43,133 nucleotides of DNA from an uncultured Lachnospiraceae bacterium (GCA_947591155.1 CANQDA010000031.1:1-43133); one strand, 5' to 3'. Shown: positions 1 through 8,757, counted from the stretch's first letter. Notes: a model not told the origin generated them from the letters alone. Made by a program: numbers and translations.

Positions 1-40
1 CCAAAGATCATTATACCTCAGGGGACCAATACTCTTTTAT

Positions 41-215
41 TTATTTTTTATCAACTGACAATATCTTTACTCCAACTTGACGCCTTCTTCCGAAATCATT
101 TATATCTTTGCCAATTCTTTCCTTGAAATATGCGGATTATCGCGCAACATATTCAGAAGTACCTCTTCTGATCGCTGATCATATTCTTTAACTTTTTGTG
201 GAAGCCTATTTATCT
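41..215 (-). pseudogene. Remnant of a winged-helix DNA-binding domain (possible decayed gene end)
   Basis: No intact gene is present here. On the minus strand a short open stretch reads through an HTH-like segment with the core RDNPHISRKELAKI and then stops at 100-102. In another frame the continuation NDFGRRRQVGVKIL runs to a stop at 41-43. This looks like the C-terminal winged helix found at the end of many AlbA_2-type ATP-binding regulators, broken by a frameshift and without its N-terminal part. It lies just downstream of the ATPase-nuclease gene in AT-rich island DNA, so it may be debris of an older accessory gene. The assignment is weak because only about 50 residues can be read. Confidence 0.3.
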
Positions 216-290
216 TACTTTATCGCTTGTTTCTTCCTTCCACAATAATTCAAGTTTTCAAAATGACTTGATGATACAAACTGTGGAACT

Positions 291-2207
291 TTAAGAATCA
301 AATTTCAATTTCTCTTGAGATGGTTCTTTCAATGCTTTTTCTACCAAGCTTTCATCCCCCAAATTTTGATAATGTTTCCCCAACTTTTCTCTCAATCTAA
401 ATAATTTAATACTTGCCGTTTCCACCAATTGACCATAAGTAACCATATCTACTATTCCGCTATCGGATTCTCTATGCCCATCAATATCTCCTATGGTGCA
501 TCCTACTACGAATGCATGTATGTTTGATGATTTATGTAAGACACCCGTTTTTTTGATTTGTCGCACATAGTGTTCTGCCTGAAATGCCTCTTTTGCGCCA
601 ATCTCAAAACCACCCCGTTTCAATTCTATAATAAGAATTTGATCCGGTTTCATAATTCCACCTGCTTCAGAATCAATTCTATCTGTGCACACTGCTCTTA
701 TCGTTGCTTTTTTGAGACACACAATGTCTGGCCTTTTACGCGGATTAGCAATAGCATCCACATCATATTCATCATCCTTAAACAAGGTTTTAACAACTGT
801 ATTTAAGGCTCTATTAGAGGTAAACATTGGTGAATCAAACTCAGCACCAAATAGCCACCGTGCATTTAACACCATTGGATGCAAAGTATGTAACTCGTCT
901 ATCTCCTTATTTTCATAAATTCGACTAATTGCCTCAACAACTAATATCCTTCTGTCAATTTCATCTATAACACTTACAACATCGTTTACATCCCATGACT
1001 TTAACAAATCAGATAATTTATCCAATTCTTCAGGTGTCATACTGCTCAATTGCATTAACAGTTCTTGACCTTTTTTTGCTCTCTGGATTTTTACAAACGC
1101 ATCTACAGATGTTTTTAGTACCTCAGTAGCCACCATAGGATTGTTTTCTGCCAAGACATCCATAAAAGATGAAATATCCCTTTTTCCTGATAATGATAAA
1201 CTCTCCAATTCCTCTCGTGAATCTTCAATAACCTCTTTTTTCAATTCCGCTACATGTTCTTGCATAACATCATTCACTAACTTCGAAACAACACCCCTTA
1301 TTTCTGAAAAAACATTGTCCATAGTATAAGAGTCATAAAACCCTGTCCAGTCTTGTAACACCTCATCAATTATATCTTCTGTTTGAACAATAATTGTATA
1401 TCTTTTCGCAATTTTATATCTTGCATCTAAAAATTGGTACTTCCCATATGACCATGAAGGTGATCCGACCAATCTACCACATACCCAAAATGCAATACCA
1501 TGCTGTTGTGAACTGGCTGCTGTCTTTGTAGAATCAATAATCGCAATTTTTAACTTTTTCCCATTAACTGTCTCAAGAGTTTCTTCTTTCACAACTCCTT
1601 CACAAGAAGCAAGACTTACATTCTCTCCATTAATCGCCAACGAAAACTGCGGATCATAAATAAATCTTGCTGCCAAAATTTCTTTAATACTCTTTACATC
1701 TGGGACATTTTTATTTGCAAATGTACTTATTTCTGTTCCATGACCATCCTTATCATATTTTTTTCGTAAAACTATTTTAAACGGCTCTTCTCCTGATGAA
1801 ATTTCAATTGTTGCTTCAAAACATTCTCCATTTTTCCATGTTCGAACAACATAACTATTACTAAAACACAGCATCCCATGTCTTCCAACCCCATTTCGGC
1901 CATATGCTATCCTAGTTTTATTCTCATTGGAAACATCATCTGGAAAATCAACATATTTACCTTGATGTTTTGTACGGTTATAATTCAATGTCAGCCACCT
2001 CTCATTAAATTCTTCCTCTGACATTCCACAGCCATCATCTGCTATGCTTAATTTGGACTCATCATCTATCGGAAGCGTAATATTTACATGGAGCGCACCT
2101 GCATCCCATGCATTTGCTACTAACTCTGTTAAAGCTATATCGGGAGAAGATGTTATCATTCGATTATTTCTAAAAATATAATCATCTTCAAATTTAATAT
2201 CTCCCAT
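291..2207 (-). CDS. GHKL-family ATPase with C-terminal PD-(D/E)XK nuclease-like domain (putative defence protein)
   Basis: A 638-residue protein. The N-terminal third carries the GHKL (gyrase/Hsp90/histidine kinase/MutL) ATP-binding motifs: the N-box ELVANAWDAGA (28-38), the G1 motif DDGCGM (57-62) and the glycine-rich lid GRNGVGRHG (103-111). After a helical middle region, residues 492-560 read RPD, then IIELKRGG, then a QAEHYVRQI helix. This is the layout of a PD-(D/E)XK nuclease with likely catalytic D494, E528 and K530. ATP-driven conformational change coupled to DNA cleavage is the natural inference. It is the second gene after an MmeI-like restriction-modification enzyme (126-bp gap) on the same strand, so the two probably form one operon. 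The start has an AAGGTG ribosome site 9 bases upstream. Base composition is much more AT-rich than the core genome. The precise family and substrate are unknown. Confidence 0.82.
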   Translation of the reverse strand: MGDIKFEDDYIFRNNRMITSSPDIALTELVANAWDAGALHVNITLPIDDESKLSIADDGCGMSEEEFNERWLTLNYNRTKHQGKYVDFPDDVSNENKTRIAYGRNGVGRHGMLCFSNSYVVRTWKNGECFEATIEISSGEEPFKIVLRKKYDKDGHGTEISTFANKNVPDVKSIKEILAARFIYDPQFSLAINGENVSLASCEGVVKEETLETVNGKKLKIAIIDSTKTAASSQQHGIAFWVCGRLVGSPSWSYGKYQFLDARYKIAKRYTIIVQTEDIIDEVLQDWTGFYDSYTMDNVFSEIRGVVSKLVNDVMQEHVAELKKEVIEDSREELESLSLSGKRDISSFMDVLAENNPMVATEVLKTSVDAFVKIQRAKKGQELLMQLSSMTPEELDKLSDLLKSWDVNDVVSVIDEIDRRILVVEAISRIYENKEIDELHTLHPMVLNARWLFGAEFDSPMFTSNRALNTVVKTLFKDDEYDVDAIANPRKRPDIVCLKKATIRAVCTDRIDSEAGGIMKPDQILIIELKRGGFEIGAKEAFQAEHYVRQIKKTGVLHKSSNIHAFVVGCTIGDIDGHRESDSGIVDMVTYGQLVETASIKLFRLREKLGKHYQNLGDESLVEKALKEPSQEKLKFDS

Positions 2208-2333
2208 AAACCTATCACCTTTCTTTCATATCATTTTTTCAAGAATCAATCCAGTAATAAACATTTTAGTATTACTCATTAAAGGTCGTTACATGCGGCA
2301 ATTTTCTCATTGATAATCGCGTAATGGTTCCAT

Positions 2334-5123
2334 TTAACTATTTGTAGTAATATCCTGATACATTCTCATTAACTCTGCCACGCATTTTTCCTCTGTAGTA
2401 TCTTTTATTGAAAAGCCATAAGCATTCATAACAGCTTTATCGTTCTGTTGATGCGCTTTTCTTAATTCAGGCGGCATTAAAACCTCGTCATACATATCAG
2501 CAAGTGTACTATTTGGAAATAAAGCTCTTGCATCCAATATTCCTTGCGCTGTTGTTATTATTTGCTTTTTTTGCTCTTTGGTTGGATTACACCACGGGAA
2601 ATTGTTATAAACAATATCTTTTGAATAACGATAATCGCTTTTTAGTCTTCCGGCCACCATTCGCATCCATGCATTATGAACATTTGACATTAATACGCCA
2701 AATTCATACAAACCAGCATTGGGAATCAAAAACACAAGATCACTTGCTATCGTATTTCTATCTAAAAATCCCAATGGAATGTATCTTCTTTTTCCTGACG
2801 ATGTTTTGGGCACAACTATGTAATCACCATCCGGCTGTGCTATCTGGCAAAATAAAGTCGGAGTTGCCGCAAACTTTCTTGTTCCTGCTGCCTTACTATT
2901 TGCCCTTGTTACCTTAACAAACTCCACCCTTTTCTTAACAGTGGGACATTGGTTTATTTCACCAGGTTCTGCATTAACTAGCCACAAACAGTACCTTTTC
3001 TTATTATTCAAAAATTCTATCGCACCAATATATGGTCTTATCCATTTCTCAGCCAAAGGTTCTTCTTTTATCAACTTTTCTCTTTCTTCTGGAGTAAGCA
3101 CAAAACCTCCTCCATCTCTGGGCATACTCCCAAATCGGATATTGGGTACATCACAAATTGGCATCGAACGTGATTCAATAAAACATATTTCTGTATCTGT
3201 CAAATACGGACTGATGTGCTCACACAGTTTATAACTACCAGCTCTATCATATAATTTTCTCATACCGTTCTTTTTATAGCCTTTAATTCCAGAAAACCCT
3301 ACTATGACACAATGTACCTTTGCTTGACCTTTTGCTTCATTATTCCACACAAATGTTGTATAGGCATAATCAATATGAATCGAGTAGTTCTCTATGATAT
3401 GCTTCCAAAAAGTAATCACCTGGCTACCTTGACAAATGCTGTTTGTCGATACAAATGCGGCATGAATACTTGTCCCTAGCATAAATTGTGCCGCTTTTTT
3501 GTACCACCCACAAACATAATCCATTTCACCAGCACCTGGGACTTCTTCAAACATAACTCTAATTTCACTTTTCTGCTTTTCGTTCATATACATTCCACCG
3601 ACAAACGGAGGATTACCCATAATATAATTCAGTGTATTTTTAGTCACTACGTTTTCCCAATCAAGTTGTAAAGCATTTCCTTCTTGAATGTTCGCATAGG
3701 ACTTTAACGGCAAAAAATCAAGATTCATATGAACAATATCTTCGGTTTCTTTCATCATCTGACTTTCTGCAATCCATAACGCCGTCTTTGCTACTGTCAC
3801 TGCAAAATCATTGATTTCAATACCATAAAACTGACTAATCGATACCTGTATGGGATTGATAGCCTCTCCTAATACAATTTGGCCTCCCTGTAATTCATTA
3901 ATAACTTCATTTTCTAATCTACGAAGGGAAATGTAAGTTTCCGTCAAAAAATTGCCAGATCCACATGCAGGATCAAGAAATTTTAATCCAGCAATTTTTT
4001 TCTGAAAAACATTCAATTTTGCTCTTTTTGTTCGTTCAACCGTATTTTTCTTTATTTCATCAAATTCTTCTCTAAGTTCATCCAAAAACAATGGGTCTAT
4101 GACCTTATGGATGTTTTCTATAGAGGTATAATGCATGCCTCCGCTTCTTCTTGTTTCCGGATTTAATGTGCTTTCAAACACTGCCCCAAAGATAGTAGGG
4201 CTAATATCCGACCAATCAAAATCTGCGCTTGCCCTGTTCAAAAGCAAGTCCTTAATCTCCTCGGTAAAAGGTGGTATCTCTATTGATTCATTCGCAAACA
4301 GTCCGCCGTTGACATATGGAAACATAGCTAGTTTGGGATTATCTTCAGCTAAATACTTTTCTCTTTCTTCCACTTTTGTATCAAGTATTTTAAACAGTTC
4401 CACCAATGCTTTTCTAAATCCATTAACCGGAATATCTTTCAAATAATCATGAAACATCATATGCGAACCGAAAATTCCGGCATCTTCAGCATACAGGCAA
4501 AAAACAATGCGCACACACAGTTCATTTAAACTCTTAAATGACTGCTCATTCGGGTCTTTATACTGTTCTAATAATTTGTCATATAATATCCCTACAATTT
4601 CCCCCGCCTTGACTGATATTTCCATTTCATGCGAAAGCTCTTTGACTTCCTTTTTGAACATAAAATCAAACAGGGGCAACTTATTACGTACTTCTTCGAG
4701 TGTAATAGTAATGGCCGAATCATTTGGCTTATTCATATCATGAATTTCAAAAGTCTTAAAATTACAGGCAACTATCCATAGGGGCGTTTCATTTGGTATC
4801 ATCCACTGAGCGTAATTACGTCCCTGCTCAAACGGTGTCCTCATAGAGCCATCAGATTGTAACGCCTTTTTATTCAAATCTTTATCAATACTTTTCTGCT
4901 CGATCAGCACCCGTGTCTCAGGTATATACACATCAATAAATTTTATCTGTCCGTCTACAGTAACACGTTTCTCAAAGATAATTTTCTGTGTTACATTCTC
5001 TATGCCGAGTACATTCGTAAAAAATTCAATCCAAAAACGCTGACTGTCGCTTTTTTCATCTCCAATACCACGCCAATCATTGTAAAATTTTGTAGCCGCT
5101 GCTCTTTGTTCCGTTTCAGTCAT
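2334..5123 (-). CDS. MmeI/YeeA-like single-chain restriction-modification enzyme (Type IIG/IIL-like DNA methyltransferase)
   Basis: A 929-residue protein, about the length of MmeI-family enzymes, which cut DNA and methylate adenine in one chain. The N-terminal domain has a nuclease-like D-X10-E-X-K arrangement (D64, E75, K77). A helical connector follows (about 160-370). The methyltransferase domain has AdoMet motif I DPACGSGNF (384-392) and catalytic motif IV NPPF (504-507), typical of N6-adenine methylation. About residues 600-840 should be the target-recognition domain and the rest a C-terminal helical domain. The gene starts at ATG after a strong AGGAGGT site. It is intact, AT-rich, and followed on the same strand by the GHKL ATPase-nuclease gene. 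It could be methylation-only if the nuclease site is inactive, but the D-E-K residues are all present. Confidence 0.88.
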   Translation of the reverse strand: MTETEQRAAATKFYNDWRGIGDEKSDSQRFWIEFFTNVLGIENVTQKIIFEKRVTVDGQIKFIDVYIPETRVLIEQKSIDKDLNKKALQSDGSMRTPFEQGRNYAQWMIPNETPLWIVACNFKTFEIHDMNKPNDSAITITLEEVRNKLPLFDFMFKKEVKELSHEMEISVKAGEIVGILYDKLLEQYKDPNEQSFKSLNELCVRIVFCLYAEDAGIFGSHMMFHDYLKDIPVNGFRKALVELFKILDTKVEEREKYLAEDNPKLAMFPYVNGGLFANESIEIPPFTEEIKDLLLNRASADFDWSDISPTIFGAVFESTLNPETRRSGGMHYTSIENIHKVIDPLFLDELREEFDEIKKNTVERTKRAKLNVFQKKIAGLKFLDPACGSGNFLTETYISLRRLENEVINELQGGQIVLGEAINPIQVSISQFYGIEINDFAVTVAKTALWIAESQMMKETEDIVHMNLDFLPLKSYANIQEGNALQLDWENVVTKNTLNYIMGNPPFVGGMYMNEKQKSEIRVMFEEVPGAGEMDYVCGWYKKAAQFMLGTSIHAAFVSTNSICQGSQVITFWKHIIENYSIHIDYAYTTFVWNNEAKGQAKVHCVIVGFSGIKGYKKNGMRKLYDRAGSYKLCEHISPYLTDTEICFIESRSMPICDVPNIRFGSMPRDGGGFVLTPEEREKLIKEEPLAEKWIRPYIGAIEFLNNKKRYCLWLVNAEPGEINQCPTVKKRVEFVKVTRANSKAAGTRKFAATPTLFCQIAQPDGDYIVVPKTSSGKRRYIPLGFLDRNTIASDLVFLIPNAGLYEFGVLMSNVHNAWMRMVAGRLKSDYRYSKDIVYNNFPWCNPTKEQKKQIITTAQGILDARALFPNSTLADMYDEVLMPPELRKAHQQNDKAVMNAYGFSIKDTTEEKCVAELMRMYQDITTNS

Positions 5124-5384
5124 AAATTACCTCCTATAAATATAATGCAAGTACAATTATATCGTCATATGTTATATTCATTACCTGTCTATGCATTATA
5201 ATATCATAAATTATCCTAAAATACAGTATGTTCTAATGCATAAAAGCAAACATTTTTCACTTTCTGTCTGATTTTATTTTACCCAAGAAAAGCAGACCTC
5301 TCAGCAAATGGGTCCCTGTCCCTGAAAAATCCTAACCAAACTTTCGGCAAAGAGCCTTTATTTTTCCACAGTTCCTATTTCTAG

Positions 5385-5400
5385 CACCGTTTTGGCACCG
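5385..5400. repeat. Short direct repeat, copy 1 (second copy at 5647-5662)
   Basis: CACCGTTTTGGCACCG here and CACCGGGTTGGCACCG at 5647-5662 match at 14 of 16 positions in the same orientation. They flank the detached tuf-end copy. They may be leftovers of integrase gene ends or integrase arm sites, but no integrase gene remains in the window. Confidence 0.4.
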
Positions 5401-5429
5401 CCTGATCATTCTACACCTTCCCACCACGC

Positions 5430-5462
5430 AAAAAGGCTTCCGGAAAAATCCCCGGAAGCCTT
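5430..5462 (-). terminator. Duplicated copy of the tuf terminator hairpin
   Basis: An inverted repeat (AAGGCTTCCGG pairing with CCGGAAGCCTT) followed on the minus strand by a T-run. It nearly matches the hairpin at 7303-7335 that follows tuf, including flanking CCACC and ACTTTACT bases. Its presence next to the tuf-end copy shows that the duplication extends past the tuf stop codon. It could also end transcription of the AlbA_2 gene. Confidence 0.7.
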
Positions 5463-5501
5463 AACTTTACTGTATTAAGCGGAACCGCCCTACAATCACT
5501 C

Positions 5502-5542
5502 TCGCAACACGGCCCGAACCAACCGTACGGCCACCCTCACGG
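5502..5542 (-). repeat. 41-bp detached copy of the tuf 3' end (putative attachment site)
   Basis: All 41 bases are identical to 7483-7523 inside the intact tuf gene, in the same orientation, and encode the EF-Tu tail [13 protein letters not shown]. Identity stops abruptly on both sides. Such a detached gene-end copy is the usual footprint of site-specific integration at a gene 3' end. It could instead be the remains of a second tuf gene. Confidence 0.75.
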
Positions 5543-5697
5543 TATCTGAATCGTATTTTTCAAGGTTTTTATCATACTTTTGGTGCAAAAACAGGCATAA
5601 AATCGTATGATTTACCGGGCATACTTTTATTTGCACAAGTTTTTGACACCGGGTTGGCACCGAGGAGTATCCATTGTCTTCATAATTATATTATTGA

Positions 5698-7224
5698 TTA
5701 TCTAGCGCGATAAACTATATTATTCGTACTCCCCACTGGTATAATGTAATCAGTATCTACCAGTATCTTAAAATACCTCCTTACGGTCGCAGCCGATTTA
5801 CCTGTAATATTTTCAGCTTCCTTAGGTGTTATTTCTCCCTTTGTTTCAATGAAATGAATGATTATACTTACTTTCTCAAAATCTTTTTTTGACAAAACTT
5901 CGCTCAAAACTTCGCTCAAACTTCGCTCATTTTTTTGAGCGAAGTTTGCAGTTTGGAATGTCTCATGCATCTTTATTGTAGTAATTAAATAAGTCCTATT
6001 TGCATCCGTCTCAAACTCCGGCAGCGGAGAACCATTCCTTTTTAATTCGCGCAAAATCTTTGATATTCCTGTAGATTTCTTTTCAGATAGGTCTATTTCC
6101 TTAAAGAATTCTCCGATTTTGGGATTTCGATATCTTCTGGCTCTGATTTGTCCTGCCGCAAATTTTCCCATATCAATATAGCGATCCGGCCCCGGAAAGT
6201 TGATGATTTGTATCTGATCCAAGTAGATGCGGATTTCCACCGGAACATCTTCTTTATAGTTTTTATGCAAAACAGCGTTTACTATCGCTTCTTCCAGCGC
6301 ATTATACGGATAATTGAAAAAACGCTCCGCTTCCGCTTTGCCGTCCACTTTTACCACTTTTTCCTCTATGACTGTTGTTTTGATATAGTCTAACACATCC
6401 CTGACTTGTTTCCAAATCGGACCATAAAAAGTTTTTTCGGTAAAGTCCGACGCTTCTGCCTCCTTATCATGGAAGCGCACCAATTCAATCTTACTCCCCG
6501 GAATCAACTTGTCCGGTCTTTCCCCAAACATAAGCAGACCAATATTCTTAATCGCTATTCCTTCATCTTTTTCTTCCGCCACTTCCTCAGATACCAGCAG
6601 ATCTTCCAGAGAGCGTGTATTCAATTCGCCGATCAGGGAACTATTGCTTTCTCTGATAAAATCCTCCAAATATCCCCTGCGTATATGCTCTATAGAAGCT
6701 CTGTTATTGATTCGGTCTACAAACGGCAAGGATGCAAATTTTTCGAACAGCTCTGCCAGTTCACTTTGTTTCGCCTCTGTTGTCAGCGATGCCGGACGAA
6801 TCCAGTATTTCATGGTACGATCCTGATCTTTTCCCGCCTCTTTTTTAGAGTAAACATCCGCCGGCGCCTGATAAGGTCCTGCATCTCCTGCCGCGCATTT
6901 CAGATACACCAGATGAGCCCCTTGATATTCCACTATATCAATTTTCGGAATATACCGCGGTTCAATCTTATTACAATACTGGAATATTTTTAATTGAATG
7001 TCATCCAGCAAATCAACTGACAATCCGGCAGGCGGCAAAACAGGTATTCCATTCTCCGTTTTTACACCTATAACAAGGTACCCGCCATCAACCCCGGCAA
7101 TATCGTTTGCATAAGCGCACACCGTATGCACAAGATCTGACGGATTGAATCCTTCCTTATACTCTATTCGATTTTGCTCTACTTTGCGCCCTTCCAGCAA
7201 TGTTTCGATTTTTATTGGAATCAT
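5698..7224 (-). CDS. ATP-binding regulator with AlbA_2 (Schlafen-type) domain, GHKL-like ATPase fold and C-terminal winged helix
   Basis: A 508-residue protein when started at ATG 7224, which has a GGAGA ribosome site 7 bases upstream and the family's usual N-terminus (MIPIKIETLLEGR). Residues about 1-130 form the AlbA_2/Schlafen-like domain (EQNRIEYKEG, then a GGYLVIGV strand). Residues 230-420 resemble the RecG-C-terminal/HATPase_c_4 region, with EEAIVNAVLHKNY as the likely nucleotide-binding N-box and STGISKILRE further on. The last 70 residues form a winged helix (KGEITPKEAENITGKSAATVRRY). Family members are often annotated as transcriptional regulators and are frequent in accessory and defence islands. 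A serine-rich linker, SLSEVLSEVLS, is encoded by tandem DNA repeats. The gene lies alone between the two tuf-end copies. Its target and role are not known. Confidence 0.82.
   Translation of the reverse strand: MIPIKIETLLEGRKVEQNRIEYKEGFNPSDLVHTVCAYANDIAGVDGGYLVIGVKTENGIPVLPPAGLSVDLLDDIQLKIFQYCNKIEPRYIPKIDIVEYQGAHLVYLKCAAGDAGPYQAPADVYSKKEAGKDQDRTMKYWIRPASLTTEAKQSELAELFEKFASLPFVDRINNRASIEHIRRGYLEDFIRESNSSLIGELNTRSLEDLLVSEEVAEEKDEGIAIKNIGLLMFGERPDKLIPGSKIELVRFHDKEAEASDFTEKTFYGPIWKQVRDVLDYIKTTVIEEKVVKVDGKAEAERFFNYPYNALEEAIVNAVLHKNYKEDVPVEIRIYLDQIQIINFPGPDRYIDMGKFAAGQIRARRYRNPKIGEFFKEIDLSEKKSTGISKILRELKRNGSPLPEFETDANRTYLITTIKMHETFQTANFAQKNERSLSEVLSEVLSKKDFEKVSIIIHFIETKGEITPKEAENITGKSAATVRRYFKILVDTDYIIPVGSTNNIVYRAR
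5897..5945. repeat. Three direct and one inverted copy of ACTTCGCTCA inside the AlbA_2 gene
   Basis: ACTTCGCTCA occurs at 5897-5906, 5909-5918 and 5920-5929, and its inverse TGAGCGAAGT at 5936-5945. The repeats encode the repeated SEVL linker between the ATPase-like part and the winged helix. They could form a hairpin or be a slippage-prone site. Confidence 0.75.
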
Positions 7225-7302
7225 GATACATCTCCATTTTATATAATACTCCATTCAGATGCGATATTGATTATACCATTAAATTTGTATATTTTCCACC
7301 AC

Positions 7303-7335
7303 AAAAAGGCTCCCGGAGAAATCCCCGGAAGCCTT
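7303..7335 (-). terminator. Rho-independent terminator downstream of tuf
   Basis: On the minus strand an AAGGCTTCCGG...CCGGGAGCCTT hairpin is followed by TTTTT. It lies about 135 bp after the tuf stop codon and just upstream of the AlbA_2 gene start, so it separates the str operon from the accessory gene. A near-identical copy is at 5430-5462. Confidence 0.75.
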
Positions 7336-7338
7336 GAC

Positions 7339-7468
7339 TTTACTACTTTTCTCGATTCGCCTCTCACCTAAGCTCAATCGTCGCTATCGCTCGATTTCGC
7401 TAAGCTTCGATGCGGACGCTCTCACTAAATTCGTGCTTCGCACTCATTAAGTGTTCACAGTCTCTCAA
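7339..7468. other. Tuf downstream spacer with repeat-like sequence
   Basis: This spacer between the tuf stop codon and its terminator contains short repeated words (TCGCT, GCGAA, GTGCTTCGCACTC). It is about 108 bp longer than the corresponding spacer in the detached tuf-end copy. Its tuf-proximal end (TGTGAACACTTAATGAG on the minus strand) resembles the sequence at the ychF stop codon near 34340, hinting at a small dispersed gene-end repeat. Confidence 0.4.
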
Positions 7469-8662
7469 TTACTCAATAATCGTCGCAACACGGCCCGAAC
7501 CAACCGTACGGCCACCCTCACGGATAGCGAAGGTAAGACCCTGCTCCATAGCGATCGGATGGATCAGCTCGATGGTCATCTCAACATTGTCGCCCGGCAT
7601 GCACATCTCGGTGCCTTCCGGAAGATTGATCACGCCCGTAACGTCGGTCGTTCTGAAGTAGAACTGCGGACGATAGTTGTTGAAGAACGGCGTATGACGG
7701 CCACCCTCGTCCTTGGTCAGTACGTAAACCTGAGCCGTGAACTTCGTATGGCACTTGATCGAACCCGGTTTCACGAGCACCTGGCCACGCTCGATGTTCT
7801 CTCTCTTGATACCACGAAGCAGAGCGCCGATGTTGTCGCCGGCCTGCGCCTCGTCGAGAAGCTTACGGAACATCTCGATACCGGTAACGGTCGTCTTCTG
7901 GATCTCTTCCTTAACGCCTACGATCTCAACTTCCTCGTTCAGATGAAGCGTACCACGCTCTACACGGCCCGTAGCAACGGTACCACGGCCTGTGATCGTG
8001 AACACGTCCTCTACCGGCATAAGGAACGGCTTGTCTGTGTCACGCTGCGGATCCGGAACCCACTCGTCAACCGCGTTCATGAGCTCCATGATCTTGTCGC
8101 CCCACTCGCCCGACGGATCCTCAAGAGCCTTCAGAGCGGAACCCTGGATGATCGGCGTATCGTCGCCCGGGAACTCGTACTCGTTGAGCAGCTCACGGAT
8201 CTCCATGTCAACCAGCTCAAGCAGCTCTTCGTCGTCTACCATATCGCACTTGTTCATGAACACTACGATATACGGAACGCCTACCTGACGGGACAGAAGG
8301 ATGTGCTCCTTCGTCTGAGCCATAACACCGTCCGTAGCAGCAACTACGAGGATAGCTCCGTCCATCTGAGCAGCGCCGGTGATCATGTTCTTTACATAGT
8401 CAGCATGGCCTGGGCAGTCAACGTGTGCGTAGTGTCTCTTCTCGGTCTCATACTCAACGTGAGCGGTAGAGATCGTGATACCACGCTCTCTCTCTTCCGG
8501 AGCCTTGTCGATGTTCTCGAATGCAACAGCCTCGCCGAGGCCAAGTCTCTGATTCAGAGTCTTTGTAATAGCAGCCGTCAGAGTTGTCTTACCATGGTCA
8601 ACGTGTCCGATGGTACCAATGTTACAATGCGGTTTGGTTCTTTCGAATTTAGCCTTTGCCAT
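7469..8662 (-). CDS. tuf: Elongation factor Tu
   Basis: A 397-residue protein of standard EF-Tu length that delivers aminoacyl-tRNA to the ribosome as a GTP complex. The P-loop GHVDHGKT is near residues 18-25, followed by the switch segment [13 protein letters not shown] and NKCD. Domains II and III follow to the conserved tail [15 protein letters not shown]. The ATG start has an AAGGAGG site at normal distance. It is the last gene of the str operon but has its own promoter (8729-8757) behind a fusA terminator. Its final codons form the 41-bp sequence duplicated at 5502-5542, so the gene end is a probable integration target that stays functional after insertion. Confidence 0.98.
   Translation of the reverse strand: MAKAKFERTKPHCNIGTIGHVDHGKTTLTAAITKTLNQRLGLGEAVAFENIDKAPEERERGITISTAHVEYETEKRHYAHVDCPGHADYVKNMITGAAQMDGAILVVAATDGVMAQTKEHILLSRQVGVPYIVVFMNKCDMVDDEELLELVDMEIRELLNEYEFPGDDTPIIQGSALKALEDPSGEWGDKIMELMNAVDEWVPDPQRDTDKPFLMPVEDVFTITGRGTVATGRVERGTLHLNEEVEIVGVKEEIQKTTVTGIEMFRKLLDEAQAGDNIGALLRGIKRENIERGQVLVKPGSIKCHTKFTAQVYVLTKDEGGRHTPFFNNYRPQFYFRTTDVTGVINLPEGTEMCMPGDNVEMTIELIHPIAMEQGLTFAIREGGRTVGSGRVATIIE
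7483..7523 (-). repeat. 41-bp tuf 3'-end sequence, intact copy (putative attachment site)
   Basis: This segment lies within the last codons of tuf and is identical to 5502-5542. The pair bounds a segment of about 2 kb that carries the AlbA_2 gene. Confidence 0.75.
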
Positions 8663-8728
8663 TTTGAATGTCCTCCTTAATAACTTGCTTTTCGCATCAT
8701 TTACTTTGCATTAAATTGGCTAGATTAG

Positions 8729-8757
8729 ATTATATTTCAAATCTTCTATATTTTCAA
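8729..8757 (-). promoter_or_regulatory. Promoter of tuf
   Basis: On the minus strand TTGAAA (8752-8757) and TATAAT (8729-8734) are separated by 17 bp, a sigma-A type promoter, about 65 bp upstream of the tuf start and after the fusA terminator. It allows EF-Tu to be made in excess of the other str operon products. Confidence 0.75.

Larger units (their letters stand above)
5124..5697. other. 574-bp non-coding junction between the restriction-modification gene and the AlbA_2 gene
   Basis: No gene is supported here. From right to left it holds a possible integrase-tail repeat (5647-5662), the 41-bp copy of the tuf 3' end (5502-5542), a copy of the tuf terminator hairpin (5430-5462), a second integrase-tail-like repeat (5385-5400), and AT-rich DNA (5124-5280) with TATAAT-like sequences that probably contains the promoter of the methyltransferase gene. 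The two short repeats share 14 of 16 bases around TTGGCACCG. On the minus strand they resemble the glycine-alanine-rich codons seen at the ends of some tyrosine integrase genes, which is only a suggestion. Confidence 0.6.

Noticed and set aside
5502..5542. Real second tuf gene
   Set aside because: Only 13 EF-Tu codons are present and the reading frame upstream of them is unrelated sequence.
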